This document shows, piece after piece, positions 22,241-35,400 of a stretch of 64,000 bases of DNA. The translations under genes and the position numbers were made by a program. How positions within the stretch are numbered: the stretch's first letter is position 1; each line of letters begins with the position of its first letter. Origin of the DNA: Eutypa lata. Taxonomy: Eukaryota; Ascomycota; Sordariomycetes; Xylariales; Diatrypaceae. The stretch covers positions 3,658,001-3,722,000 of the forward strand of contig JAKULF010000004.1 of assembly GCA_022661535.1 (NCBI GenBank). Direction: 5' to 3'. Under the pieces are notes generated by a model. That model had not been told where the DNA came from. It worked only from the letters and a program-made list of their open reading frames with translations, and did not search any database.

Positions 22241-24841
22241 TCACACTTTCGTGTCGGAAATCTCAACACCAGACACCTTATCTTCCCCTACCGGGCCAAG
22301 TTCCAGCTGCTTGGTAATGTTGCTTTGCACCTTATCCTGAACGTCCCTGCCCTCAAACATGAAAGATAATTCTTCCAACCTACACATATCCCAGTTAGTA
22401 AAGTGTCTGAGCAATATACGGGAAGATGGCCGTGCCCGATCTCTTCCTCTTCTATTCTGTAGGAAGAATGCTTTCTGAATATATACACGTATAGGTAAGG
22501 GTTGGAGGATACGAATGGACTCGCAAAAATGTCTGGAGCTGAGGGTTTGACTTACGTCCGATTATGGGTTTCGGGGAAGAACATGTATACCGTCGCAATC
22601 TCGACTAATATCCACACACAGTATACAATGTAATACTTCCAGCCAATACGATCCAGTGCGACTGGATTGACGTAAGTGTTGAAGAAGACGGCGAACCGGA
22701 CGGTCAGTTGCTCAATGGCAATACCCTTCGAACGTTGCTGGTACGGGAACACCTCGACCTACAATATTCATATGCAGTTAGCAGACCGTCGCCTAGTAAG
22801 AATAGGAAGTTGAAGGGTATGGTATGTAAGGCATGAGTGAAGCGCCCCCCGACGTCCTTCCTTGAAATAGGTGAATAGAGAAGGGGCTATGTCAGGGCCA
22901 TAGGTTACTTGCCATGTATGTGTAAGCTAATGCGTTCCATCCGATGTTGTAGAATGGCGAGTAGAGATATATAAATACGAGGACGGGAATCGCCGCCTGT
23001 GCGGTACTTGTGATGGCAAACCGTGCAGAGGCAACCGTCCAGACAGTGTATACCTAGGAAGAAGTCAGTTCTTCCTGCTCCAGTGACACGCATACATATG
23101 GCCAGTAAGGGGGTTTAGCTTACCGCGGCTGTACCAATCGTGCAAATCAAAAACATCCTGCGACGAGGATAGCGAGGTGCAATCAAAGCAATGGGCACGG
23201 CATTACTACCACGTATACGGTTAGTGAGGGTTTTTTTCAAGTGTTCCAAGGACAGAGATCTCGAAAATGAATTTAGGAGTATACACCCCTTTTAAGTGTC
23301 GGACAAGGAGTATTTGCTCATGAAGAAAGTATCTAAAGCACCTACATGAATCCCCAGCATGTGTTGCTTAGGATAATCTTTTGGATAGTTCGATTATCCA
23401 CTATACCCACGAGGTTAAGGATCTTCTTCATATAGAAGGAGATGAGTCCGTTGCCGCTCCACTGAGTAAAGAATCCAACGATAGCAGCTAGGAGGAAACG
23501 ACGTCGCATTGGCGGGTCGCTGTTCCAGTATTAGAGTTAGAGTCTTGTATATGGTTGTAGAAGCAACTATGTGGGAAAAGGTAGACCTTACCGAACCACA
23601 TCTGCCCAAACAAATGCCCTGGCACTCTCCTTTTCCTGGGCGATGGTACTTTGGATTTGTGCATACTCAAGACGAACGAACTCTTCACCGTCCTCACCCT
23701 CGCTATGGTATTTGTGAAGAATAGCGTATGCCTCTTCCCCGCGGTCTTGAGAGACTAGCCATCTCGGGCTTTCAGGGCAGAACGGCATGAAACATCTGCG
23801 ACATCACCGTTAGCGACAAGCTGTAAGAGATTGCCCTCGTCAGTGGCGCCACGAGGAGAGACCAGGTGCCTACATCTGAGCACCTAGTCATCCTCCAGAG
23901 AGAAGCTAAAGATATTGACTCACATCTGACAGAAACTTGGAACAAATTGAAGAAGGGATGGTATCCGCCAGGCCCACTGAAAGATATGATGTTAGCCAAT
24001 TCTCTCTCAAGGCGGCCATACGAGAGGAGAATACAGGATACTCTAGAGCTTGCTTACCGTTGTAGTCATCTGGAAGGTGCCATATGTCACCCCAGCCGCC
24101 ACAATAGCGCCGACGAACCAGGAAGCGTTGAATAGAGAAGTCATGATGGCACGCTCCTTGGCAAAAGCCAGTTCGCCAATCAAGGAAGAGGCGTTCACGA
24201 TTGCAAAAGGGATACCGAAGCCGAGGACCCAGCGTGAAGCAAGGAACATTCTAACATTCGTAGAGCCAGCTTGCAATCCCGCACCAAGGCACAAAAACAG
24301 AGAGGCGGACAAAATGGTCCACCGACGGCCTAAATATTGTGATGCGGTTGGGATGAAGGGGATGGCCATCAGGGCACCCAAGGAGTACATAGCATTCAAC
24401 AGGCCAAGTCGAGCTTCGGTAGGATCGCCAAAGTCTGCTCATAGGTCAGAACTCGTCTAAGAGTCAAATTAACTGGAATAGGGGTTGTATTTTGCCATAC
24501 ATTCTACCCACTATGGCGTATCAGGTCAGCATTATATAGGTTAAGATGGCGCACTCGCTACAATAGGGTCCTAGAGGTGCTCGCACTGCAACCAGAAACA
24601 CATAACACATGAAGAAGAAGAAAAGACACTGGGCGCTGCTTACTGATGTAACGGCCTGGAGGGAATTCATCATGGAGGAATCGAAGCCCGATGTCCATTC
24701 AACACCCAAGGCACAGGGTACGAGAATCAGGTATAAAAACCTGAGATTTGGTTTCTGATACCATCTCTTCGGATCTGCCCTCGCAATGGCAGTGAGCCGA
24801 GATTCGCCAACAAGCTCCTCCTTAGATCCAATGATGGCCAT
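22241..24841 (-). CDS. MFS sugar transporter (lactose-permease type)
   Basis: Sugar:H+ symporter of the MFS sugar-porter family, 526 aa, built from ten exons: 24841-24644, 24510-24501, 24434-24058, 23976-23924, 23795-23592, 23519-23346, 23205-23124, 23053-22913, 22758-22556 and 22379-22241. All phases join without a stop. Exon 2 is a 10-nt microexon (codes WVE and the first base of Tyr70), and intron 8 has a GC donor (GCAAGT) with a normal AG. Markers are GFDSSMMNSLQ in helix 1, YLGRRWT, GFGIPFAIVNASSL, PESPRWLV (220-227), FTQWSGNGLISFY, SPFYNIGWNALAYTY, YQQRSKGIAIEQL and FFPETHNRTLEEL. These place it with fungal Lac12-like/hexose carriers; the actual sugar is unknown. Family length is about 500-550, and it appears intact. 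Confidence 0.93.
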
Positions 24842-25755
24842 TGTGACTATAACGAAGCCAGAGGTTGCCTGTAGTTTGCAAATAAAGGTTCTAGCAAGGT
24901 GGGATAGTAGTAACCTGTAAGAACCCGTAAGGGGGAGGAACTGAGGAAGCTGAAGAAGGCGACCGCAACATCTTAAATACTAAAATACTGGTTGATAGAC
25001 TTAGAAGTAGCTTTACCCCAATATCATGGTACACATCGGTGGTTATTGCTACATAGCCATTCCGACCATGGACACGGAGACCGATGCTCCGCAAAGCATC
25101 TGGCTTGGGATCTTAGTGCGTATGCGCCATGCATCGCTTCTGAACCAATTCCTGGGGGAGAATCCAATACAGATGTATTATGAAGGTTCGTCTATTCGTG
25201 GAGGCTGCGGGGAACCCTGCGTAGCCAAGGCTCGCGTGTCTACCTATGGTAAGACCGTGTATGTATTCGGAGATTCCCAGAACTGCCAAAGTCTGGGCTT
25301 GAAATCCCCGGACCGGAACCCGGACTAAGGTGGGTCATGTGATCCCCGAGGTCATTCCCCAGGTACCTAGGTACTAGTTACTGTACATAATCGTTAGATC
25401 CGATGTTTTGCCGTTGGTTAAAGCCGATATACCTTCGCGTGCGTGCGTACCTGCCCCGTGCCCTCTTCTGATAAGCTGATAAGACCACCACCCACACACA
25501 CAAAAGCTATCACGTGAACGCTAACGTTGAAAGAAATGATTTGTGTGGGTTGCGAAACTTTTCGAGCGAAGCGATCCTACCAACTTTGGGCGAAACGACA
25601 AAAAAAGCATCTCGACAGTGGTCTTGCTCTCCCTCAATCAATCAAGCCCTTCCTTACTAACGAAGCAGCACTCATCACCTCACATTCAAGGTAATTCATA
25701 TTCGCTTTCTGTCTAATTGTTGATTTACTTAAGCTAACCATGTTGTTCGTTCCAG
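24842..25755. other. Divergent promoter region sugar transporter / RPL32
   Basis: Contains two GATAAG sites near 25469-25483 and a CACGTG palindrome near 25513. The pyrimidine-rich leader of RPL32 follows, with a probable 5'-UTR intron 25691-25755 (GTAATT...CCAG) that ends exactly at the start codon. A 100-codon open frame at 25026-25328 shows no family resemblance. Confidence 0.6.
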
Positions 25756-26455
25756 ATGGTTGCCATCACCAAGAAGCGTACGATTGCCCACTTCCCGATT
25801 TCCGCCGATTATGCACAACCTCTACGCCCATTTTACGTCCCTGCTATCTTGAGGAGATTATTACCAGTTAGAAAACAGAAATATTGACAATGCAATTACA
25901 GACAAGCCCTCGTTTTCGAGACACCAGAGCGACCGCTTTAAGTGCCGTATGTTGCACCCCTTCTTCCTTGGTTGCTGGTTGCTGGTTCCTTCAATAGCTG
26001 ACATTTCATTTTCCACACAGTCTCTAGCAGCTGGCGCAAGCCCAAGGGTATTGACAATGCTGTTCGCCGGCGATTCCGAGGCAGAGCTGCCATGCCCAAG
26101 ATCGGTTACGGTTCCAACAAGAAGACACGTCACCAGATGCCCTCCGGACACAAGGCATTCCTGGTACACAACGAGAAGGACGTCGATCTCCTCCTGATGC
26201 ACCGCAAGACGTTTGCCGCCGAGTAAGACTTTCGCTAGGACCGACCTTTATTTATATCCGAACATGTAACTAATATATCTCCTTAGGATCGCCCACGGCG
26301 TTTCCTCGCGGAAGAGAGTCGGCATCCTCAGCAAGGCCCGATCGCTGGGTGTTAAGGTACCATTCACCACCTACCGCGATGTCTAAATGGACCCCTTTAA
26401 TGCTAAATCTTCTTAGGTTACGAATCCTCGTGCTAAGGTTACGACTGAGGTTTAA
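25756..26455 (+). CDS. RPL32: 60S ribosomal protein eL32
   Basis: Cytosolic large-subunit protein, 125 aa, in five coding exons: 25756-25777, 25902-25946, 26021-26222, 26287-26356 and 26417-26455, with introns of 124, 74, 64 and 60 bp. The first exon is only 22 nt and directly follows the acceptor of a UTR intron. The protein reads [18 protein letters not shown], then [54 protein letters not shown] and [16 protein letters not shown]. These are the successive conserved blocks of eL32. The N-terminus is a few residues shorter than in relatives that have PIVKKH. Donor GTACGA of intron 1 is slightly off consensus, so the exact exon 1/2 junction is the least certain part. Confidence 0.94.
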
Positions 26456-27274
26456 GGAGGACGTCGAAGGGGAATAAAATGGTTCAGGGAAGGTCACCTT
26501 CATCTCTACACCGGCGTACCGTCTGTTTGGGAACAACGTGCATTATTTCGCGAGTAATCGTCTGGACCAGTTAAGGAACATGTGATGGCTTTAGGGCCTC
26601 GTCAGACGGCACGACTATAGTCTAGCACGATGAGCATGAGTTATGACTCTTTAGTGCTCTAGGTAGCTCTCGTGAAGAATACAAGGGCTTTTTTTCGAGA
26701 CACATCAAGCCGAGACGAAATCGACGACTGTACAGAGAAGTCTAAGTGACTCAATAACGAAGGCCATGTCAAGAAAAGCTCCTACTCGTGAAAGAGAAAG
26801 ATGATGACAGAGAACACTATCAAATGGCGCAGTGCATTTGAATAATTCATTCCTAGAAGGAGAGAGTTTGGTTTATGATGGCTCGCTACAACTCTGGATC
26901 TGTAGGTTGGCTTTTTGCTCGTCTCGAGTGATGATTTCGCAAATATTGTAGTCCAAGCATTTTAGCTATAGGCCATCTGGAACTTACAATCTTGAATTAT
27001 CATATCTAGTATTGGGGGCATTTGGATTCGCTGTATTAGGTGTTCAATTCAATATTGGAGGTAGTAGTACCGTCATTTCCAGATATGTCTTGATGGAAAC
27101 ACTACTAGAGAAACAGGCGTTTATCTTATGTAGCTACAGGGTGGTGGGATATGATCGAATTGTGTCGAACGACATTCTTTAACTATGTACTGTTTATCCT
27201 CTCACAGAGAGCTTTATATTATTAATTAATGGGTATATTTATGTACACTACATTCTAGAGGGATATCGGCAAGA
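26456..27274. other. Convergent intergenic region
   Basis: About 0.8 kb between the ends of RPL32 and the wall-protein gene. Nothing further recognised. Confidence 0.6.
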
Positions 27275-28498
27275 TCACTTGTCTTCCGGCCGACCTATAT
27301 CATCTGGTGTTTCGTAGATTACGGACTTCGGCTTCCCAGATGATGTCGATGCTCTATCTTTACTCTCCGAAGCCGCAGCCTCGCCCTCCTCCTTCTTAGC
27401 TGCACCGCCTTCCCCTCCCTCCTCACCGCTGGGCGCTGCATTCTCTTTATCATTCTCTTTGTTCTGCGAGGCCCTAGTATCACCGGTGTTTGGGCGTGAT
27501 GTCTGGGGAACTACAAACAACCCTCCTGTTGCATCCAATTCGCTAACAAATTCGGGCTTGTCGGGTGTGTCCAGCCTCGTCTTGTAATCCGGCGCCTCGT
27601 GAATCTTATTCGGGGCCTGTAGCTCGGCAATACCACCGCCCTCGGCCTTTTCAGCCTGATCTGCTGCTGGGTTGGCAGAACCGGGCTGCGACTCCTCTGG
27701 CTTGGAGTCCCCGGCTTCGGCGGGTTCGTCGTTTGCTTTCTTCTCATCAGCCGCTCTCTTTCCCATTCTAAAGACCAAGAATCCGAGGCCGCCGAGAAGA
27801 GCCAACCCGCCGACAGCTGCTCCAATGCCTATCCCCGCCTTCGCACCCGTACTAAGGCCGCCCGATGTTGTGTCGTCAGGGGCAGATGAGGTTTCGCTAG
27901 ACCCTGGTACGGACGTACTAGCAGACGTTGTTGAGCCATCTCCTGACGTTGGAGTGGACGTTGATGTAGCCGTCGATCCCGTTGTCGCGGTAGAGGTTTC
28001 TGTTGACTCTGACGATGACTCTGACGATGACTAATGGCGCCCGTACGTTAGCAGTTTCCTTCTTACCACGATGGACGGTCTCCTTACGTCACTTCCTGCT
28101 TCGGCAAGGTTGAACTGGTTAGAATAGGCAGTCGAATCGTCGGCACCGTTAGCCATGAGCATGTAATGTCCCACCGGCAGGTCGTCCACCGGTGTCCAGT
28201 CAACAGAAGTGTCAGTGCTGTTGCACGCCTGGGATAGGTCGTTCACAATCCAGATATCACAGATGACATCATAGAGGTGATATATGTTGTTGCTAGACTC
28301 GGAACCGCTGACCAGTGTCACCCTCACGCTGTCGGCGTCGGTCTCCCACTGTATGGTGTATGACGTACCCATCGCTACGTTCGTGGGGATAGAGCCCTCA
28401 AAACTAACGTCGGCGCTCACTCGCGAGAATAGCATCATACTACTAGTGGTGAGCAGCAGTAACTGCCCTGCCACATGTCTCCAGCTCGCTCGATACAT
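27275..28498 (-). CDS. Kre9/Knh1-type Ser/Thr-rich single-pass membrane protein
   Basis: Predicted cell-surface protein, 388 aa, exons 28498-28088 and 28030-27275 (57-bp GTAAGG...TTAG intron, phase 0). The start at 28498 was preferred over the in-frame ATG at 28546 because it places a hydrophobic signal peptide (about residues 1-29, ending VSA) at the N-terminus. Residues 30-135 form a beta-sandwich-like domain with GTSYTIQWETDADSVRV and LPVGHYMLMANG, resembling the Kre9/Knh1 (Ser-Thr-rich GPI-anchored family) N-terminal domain. A Ser/Thr-rich stalk follows, likely O-mannosylated, then one membrane helix (about 198-222, Gly/Ala-rich) and a basic stop (FRMGKR). A cytosolic tail of about 165 residues is rich in Glu/Ala/Lys. 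This resembles a wall sensor or linker; the function is inferred. Confidence 0.75.
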
Positions 28499-28979
28499 CG
28501 TTACCGGACCTCTAATGCCAGAATTTAGAATGTAGTTATCGCCCAACTTGCCAGTGCACGGATATCGTGACGGCCATATGACATACGACGATGACGATGA
28601 TAGCGACAGTAGTAATAGTAGGTAGTGATAAGTGTTGTTGGTTATAGTCTAACTACAAGTGAAAATTTACAAAATTGACGTAACGAATGGGGAAGAGTTT
28701 GACCGACGCGGTATGCGCCAGACTGCAAAGGGGGGAAAGAGAAAGAAGAAACAATGTCCTGCGTCCTTCATGTCAGGGAGAAGAAAAGCTCGTATTCAAT
28801 CATGCACAGAGGGTTTTGGAGCGTTTTCTCTGATGGAAGCGATCGCCGCTATAAAGCGGGACTCCGCAATTTTACAGATGTTGAGCCCTGCCGTTTTGAG
28901 CTATTGGTGAGACCAGGCACCGGTAAAAATAGTTTGACAGGCCTTACAACCCCTTAAGACATATGTAAGTAAGTACTTG
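28499..28979. other. Upstream region bordering the AT-rich block
   Basis: Promoter of the wall-protein gene. Composition is still normal up to about 28960, then shifts within some tens of bases into the AT-rich block. No gene recognised. Confidence 0.6.
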
Positions 28980-29210
28980 CGTGTATAATTACTTAGTAGT
29001 TATAGTTATACCGGTTAACATTAAATATTACATGCATTAAGTAGATACTTAAAGTACTTAATTAATATTTATAAACAATTAAACTTTAAGTTATATAAAT
29101 TTAAATATATTATATAAATAAACGTTTATAACGTTAATATAAAAAAAATAACTTAAATAATTAAAATTTTTAATAATTAATTTTAATAATAAAATTAATT
29201 TATAATATAT

Positions 29211-29425
29211 TATTAAAATACGAAAATAAATATTAATCTCGAATAATTCTCGGAAAATAAAGTATATATTATTATTTAAAAAAGTTTATATTAATTTAAT
29301 TATAAACTCGAATTATATATTAATTTTTATATTTTAAATATTATATATAATATTTTAAAATACTTTTAATATTTAATCTTTTATTATTATTATAAATTAT
29401 TATTAAAGCACTTTATTTATTAATA
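29211..29425. repeat. 215-bp direct repeat, copy 1 (LTR candidate)
   Basis: Matches 44091-44305 at a constant offset of 14,880 with no indel. By eye about two dozen positions differ and all are C/T or G/A transitions. It is either one LTR of a large nested element or part of a dispersed repeat. Confidence 0.8.
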
Positions 29426-32400
29426 CGTTTTTTTATATTAATAAACGATTAATTTCTTTAAAAATTTAAAAAATTTAAAAAATTAAATTATAAATTTATT
29501 AAAATTAAACTTTTAATCTTTATATTTATTTTTATAATTTAATTATTTAATTATTAATTTTATTTATATTATAATATTAATAACTTTATTTATATATATA
29601 CGTTTAAAATTTAATTAAATTATTATTTATTAATAAATTTTTTAATTTTATATATAAAACTTATAATATTATTAATTAATACGTTATTAATTATATAAAG
29701 TTAAATAAAGTTCGAAATTTTTAACTTTAAAAATAACGAAAAATTTTAATTAAAAATTATTAATTATTAATTTTTTTTTTATATTATATATTATAAATAT
29801 TAAAAAAAACAATTAATAAAAACGAATTTATTTAATAAAAGTTAAATTAATTTAAAAATCATTTTAAATTTTTTAAATTAAATATTAAAAAAAAAACCTT
29901 TAAGTTAAATAAATATAATAATCGTAAAAAAAATATCGTAATAATATAAAGTTTTAAAAAATAACGATTTTTTTTTTATAACGAAAATTTAATAAATATT
30001 ATTTTTTTATTATTTTAATTAACTTAATTTATTTATTAATTAATATATTTTTTAATTTTTTAAATAACTTTTAAATTAATTTTAAATTTAATTTCGTTAT
30101 AAATTCGTTAAAAACTTTTTAATTAAAAAGTTTAATAAAATTATTTATTAAATTTTTATTTATTTTAATATATTAAACTTTAATATAATTATTATTAACC
30201 TTTTAACGTATATAATAATAATCGATTTAAATATAATATTTTTTTTTAAATATTATAATTTTTTATTTTATTTTAATATATTTATATTATTCTTTAATAA
30301 AATAATAAATCTTTCGAATATTAAATTAAGTTTTTATAAAAAGTTTTTAATATTAATTATTTTTATTATTATTACACTTAAAGTTATATATTTAACTTTC
30401 GTTATATAATAAATAATAATCGTTTAAAACTTCGAAATTTATATAATAAAAGCTTTTATTATATAAAATATATAACTCGTAATTAATTTATTTAAATTAA
30501 AATTATTATTATAATTAAAATTTATTACTTTAAATAATTTAAAGTTATTATATTTATAATATAAATATTTTTTATTTAAAGTTTAATATTAAATCGATAA
30601 GTTTATAATATTATTTATATATTTTAATAAGCGTTTAATATAATTTATATATTTTAATAACAAGTTATTTATAAATTAAATTTAAATAAACGTTATATAA
30701 ATCGTATTAAATTTAATTACGTAATTTAAAAAATTAAACCTTTTAATTAAGCTTATATATTTAAACGTTTTATTTTTAATAATAATTTTTTAATTTTAAA
30801 TTATTATATTTAAAAGATATTTTTATTTTAAGTTTTTTAAAAATTAATCGTAAAATTTAAAGTAAAATTAAAATTAATACGATTTTAATAATTAATAAAG
30901 AATTTTATATTAAAATTAATCGAATTTTAATTAATAAAAAATTTAAATAAATTAAAATTTAATTAATAGCTTTTAATTTAAAGTTAAAATAACGTTAAAG
31001 ATTTAATTAATTTTAAAAAAAATTTAATTATTTAATTAAATATACGTTACGTAATTACTTTTATTTACGTTTTTTTTAAACATTAATTATTTTTCATTAA
31101 GTTATTTTTTTCTTTTCGTTTGTTTTTCGTTTTTATTTTTTTTTATAATTAAATTATACTTTTAATTATAATAAATTTTATTTTAAAATAAAAAGCTTAT
31201 TATAAATGTTATATATAATAAGATTTAAATTAATTTATTAATTTTTTAATTAATCGTTATATTATAAATAATTATATTTTATATCGTTAAAATTAATAAA
31301 TTAAAATAAAGTTTTTTTTTTATATAAAAAATATTTATTAATATTTTTTAACGTTAAACATTTTAAGTTATAATTTAAACATTTATAATTATTATTAAAA
31401 ATAAACGAATTATTATTAAAGTTAACTTTTTCTTTTTTATTATTTTTTTTATTCGTTATTAAAACTTTATTTATTAATTCTTTAACGATAAATATTATTT
31501 AAATAAATAAAACGAATTTAATATATTTATTATAATTATTATTTAAAAGTTATAAATTAATATTTAACGTCGTTATTAAATTTAATAACGTTATAATAAA
31601 AAACTTTTTTAAATATTTAATCTTTAAAAATTAACTTTATAATAATAATAACGTTAAAACTTTTAAATTAAGTTACTTTTATTACATTTTAACGAGTTAA
31701 GTTTTTTATTTAAAAAACGCTTAATTCGTAATTAAAACTACGATAAATTAAGGTTATATAACTTACGTAATAAATTTATATTATTTCGCTTATTCGGCTT
31801 TATTCGTAACCGTAATTTCGAACGTTTATTTAAACTTTAAAATTTTATTAATCGTTTTTATTTTATACGTAATTTAATTAATCGTTTTTCTTTTTTACGT
31901 AATTTAATTAATTATTTTAAAGTATATTTAAAATTTAATATACTTTTTCGTAATTTTAATAAAATGTTATTTATATATAATAAAAATAATTAAAAATCCT
32001 TAATAATATAAAAAAATATTAATATTAAAAAGTAATTTAATAAAACTTTTATAATAAAAAAAATAATTTATTACTTTTATTATTAAGAAAAATAATTTAA
32101 TATTTACTTAATATAAAATAATATTTATAAGAAATATTATAATAAAAATAATAAAAAAGAAAATAATTTATTAAACTTATATTTAATAAAGAATTACTTA
32201 AATTTTAAAAATATTTTACTTTTTTTACTTTTATTAAAATCTTTTAAAGAATTATTTATTATAAAAGTTTATATAAACGTTAATATTTATATAATATATT
32301 TATTCTTTTATTATATAAATATTATTAACTTTTTTTAAATTCGTAATTAATAATATAAATATCGTAGTTATATTATTTATTTTTTTCGTAATATTAATAA

Positions 32401-35400
32401 AATTTATAATAAATTACTTTTTTTATTTAAAAACCTTAATATTATTATTTTTCGTTTTATTAAAAATAAAGTAATGTTAAAGATATAATAATAATTTTAA
32501 CGTCGATTTTATATTCGTAAACGAATAATTAAATAATAATTTAATTATTTATTTTATTATTATTTTAAATATCGTAATTTTACTTTAAATCGTTATAACT
32601 TTTTTTTTTTTTTAAAAATAATTTTATTTTTAATTAACTTTATATTTAAAAAATTATAAATATTAATAATATATTTATAAATATTAAATTAATAAATAAA
32701 GTTAATAATAAAAATATTAATATATATAATAAAGTTATCGTTTTAAATATATTAATAAATTAATTTAAATTAAATTAATTACGTATTTATTTAAACTTTA
32801 AATTCGTTTCTTTTTTTTAAATTTCTTTATATTAAGATTTAAAAAAAGCTTATTATTTATTTATACTTTTTATACGTCGTATTTTCATTAACGAATTTAA
32901 TTATTTTTAAGTTTTATTCTTTTTTATTTATTTATTATTATTTTTTAAAAAACTTATTAATTTTATAAAACTTTATTAATATAATATATTTTATTAAAAA
33001 TATATTAAATATATTATAAAGTAAAAAAATAAACGTTTTATAAAATATTATAATTTTCGTTATATTACTTTAAATACGTTAATATAACATTAAGCTTATA
33101 ATTATAATAAATTTTATATTAATAAATATTATTATAAGTAATTTATTAATAAAAAAAATTTACGAAAAGCCTTAAAAGATTCGAATACTTTTAAAGCTTA
33201 AGTTTTATTTAATTAAATTTTACATTATATTAATAACTTTAAAAAAATACGCTCGTTTTAATATCGAAAAAAGTATAAATATAAAGCGTTTATTTATTAT
33301 TTAAATATTTTTTTAATATTTATAACTTTAAATTTAATAAACTTTTATTAATAAAGCTTATATTAATATATGTTAAATTTTAATCGTTAAAAAACTTTAA
33401 ACGAAAAGTTATATATATTATTTTTTTATTAATTATTACGAAAAAACCTTTACATTATAATATAATATTTTTATTTAAAGAATAAACTTTTTCGTAATAT
33501 TATTTTAATACGAAAATTTAACTTAAAAGATTTTTAATTTCGATTTAAGTAATAAAGCCGTAACAGTAATTATTTTTATAAGTTATATTAATTTAATAAT
33601 AATTCTTTTTTTAATATATTTAATAAAAGATTTCGAATTAAATTTATTAAAATATAAAAATATTACGTTATCGTTATAAATTTAAAGCTAAAGATTATAA
33701 GTTAAAGCGATAATATTAATAATTTTTTAAGTTTAAATTTAATTAAAATAAACGTTATTTAAAAGTAATTTAATAATATTATAAATTATTATTAACGTTA
33801 TTATTATTTAAGTTTATATTACCTTTAAATTAATAAAAAAACAATAAAGATAATTAAAGAAAAAAATAAATTTATTTTTAAGTTTATATATCGCTTTTAT
33901 TATTCGAAAAAAATATAAAACGCTTTTACATTAATTATAAAAGCCGGTAAAAACTAATAATTTTTTAATTCGTAACGCAATAATATTTATTTAAATTAAT
34001 ATAATCTTTTAATTAATTTATATTAATTTATTAATATTAATATTTTACTTTATATTAATGTTAATATTATTATTAATTACGTTATTAAATATTATAATAA
34101 AGTTAAAATTATTATATTTATTTATATATAAATTATAAAATTTATTTTACTTTTAATTTTAAATATAAATTTAATATTATTTTTTATATTTAAAATTATA
34201 AATAAATTAATAAATAAAAAGAATTATTTAACTTAAAAAATTTATTATATATTATATAAACTTTTTTTATAAAAAAATAACTAAATAATATAAAATGTTA
34301 ATTATCGTTTTTTTAATAAATATATACGTATAATAAATATAATAAAAAATGTTAATAAAATAAAAAAATCTTTAACGATATATAATAAGTATTTAAGTCG
34401 TTTTTAAATTATAAATAATGTTTTTTATTTTAAATTTTTAAAGAATTAAAACTTTTTAATTTATAATTTAAATAAATAAAAGAAATGAAAATTACCGATT
34501 ATATTTAAAGTTTTACATTATTATCTTTAATATAAACTTATACGTAATTATTAATAATATTTTAATTTTTACAAAATAAAGCTTTTATTAAATTATTTTT
34601 ATCGAAATTACGACGAGCTTTTTAATACGAAAAAAAAATCTCGATTTATAATATATTAAAAAGTATATAATAATTATTTATTAAATTATAACTACTTTAA
34701 TAATTATTATAACGAATTAAATCAACTTAATTTAATACTTATAAAAGATAAGTTTAAAGCTTATATTAAAGAAAAAGATATTATTTTAAAGAATTAATAA
34801 AAAATAACTCGAATAATGCTTAATGTATAACCGAAAAAAAAGCTTATAAATCTTTTAAATTATAAAAATATTAACTTTAATTTTAATTAAAGTTTTTACA
34901 TTATACGTTATATTTATAAAAACTTTATTATTAAAAATTATTAAATTTAATTTTAAAAATAAATTATATATAATTATAATATAAAAGATTTATTTTAAAA
35001 AGTAATCGATATTTTAAATTTAAAGTAACGTATTTTATATAATATAATATTAAATTATTATTTATAATTACGATTTACTTTTAATTTATTATTTTTTTTT
35101 ATACGTATTTAAATAAATAAAAATAATAATACGAAAAAGTTTTACTTTATAAAAATATTATCTTTACATTTATAATAAGTTACATTAAAGATAAAATCTT
35201 TTATAATTTAAATAACTTTTATTAATATTATTAATAATTAAATTAACGAATAAACTTTATATTTTTTTTTACGTTTATTTATTAATAATTAATATAAATC
35301 ATTATTAAAAACATTAATTATATTAAATACTTTTTAACGTTAATTTAATAATATTTATTATTTAATTATAAACGAGAAAAATATATTAAAGTTAAAAGTT

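Noticed and set aside
25026..25328. 100-codon open frame on the plus strand with several Cys
   Set aside because: No signal peptide, no known motif, and located in the RPL32/sugar transporter promoter region.
28031..28066. Alternative donor GTAAGA nearer the acceptor in the Kre9-like gene
   Set aside because: It would give an intron of about 30 bp, too short for fungal splicing; the 57-bp GTAAGG intron fits.
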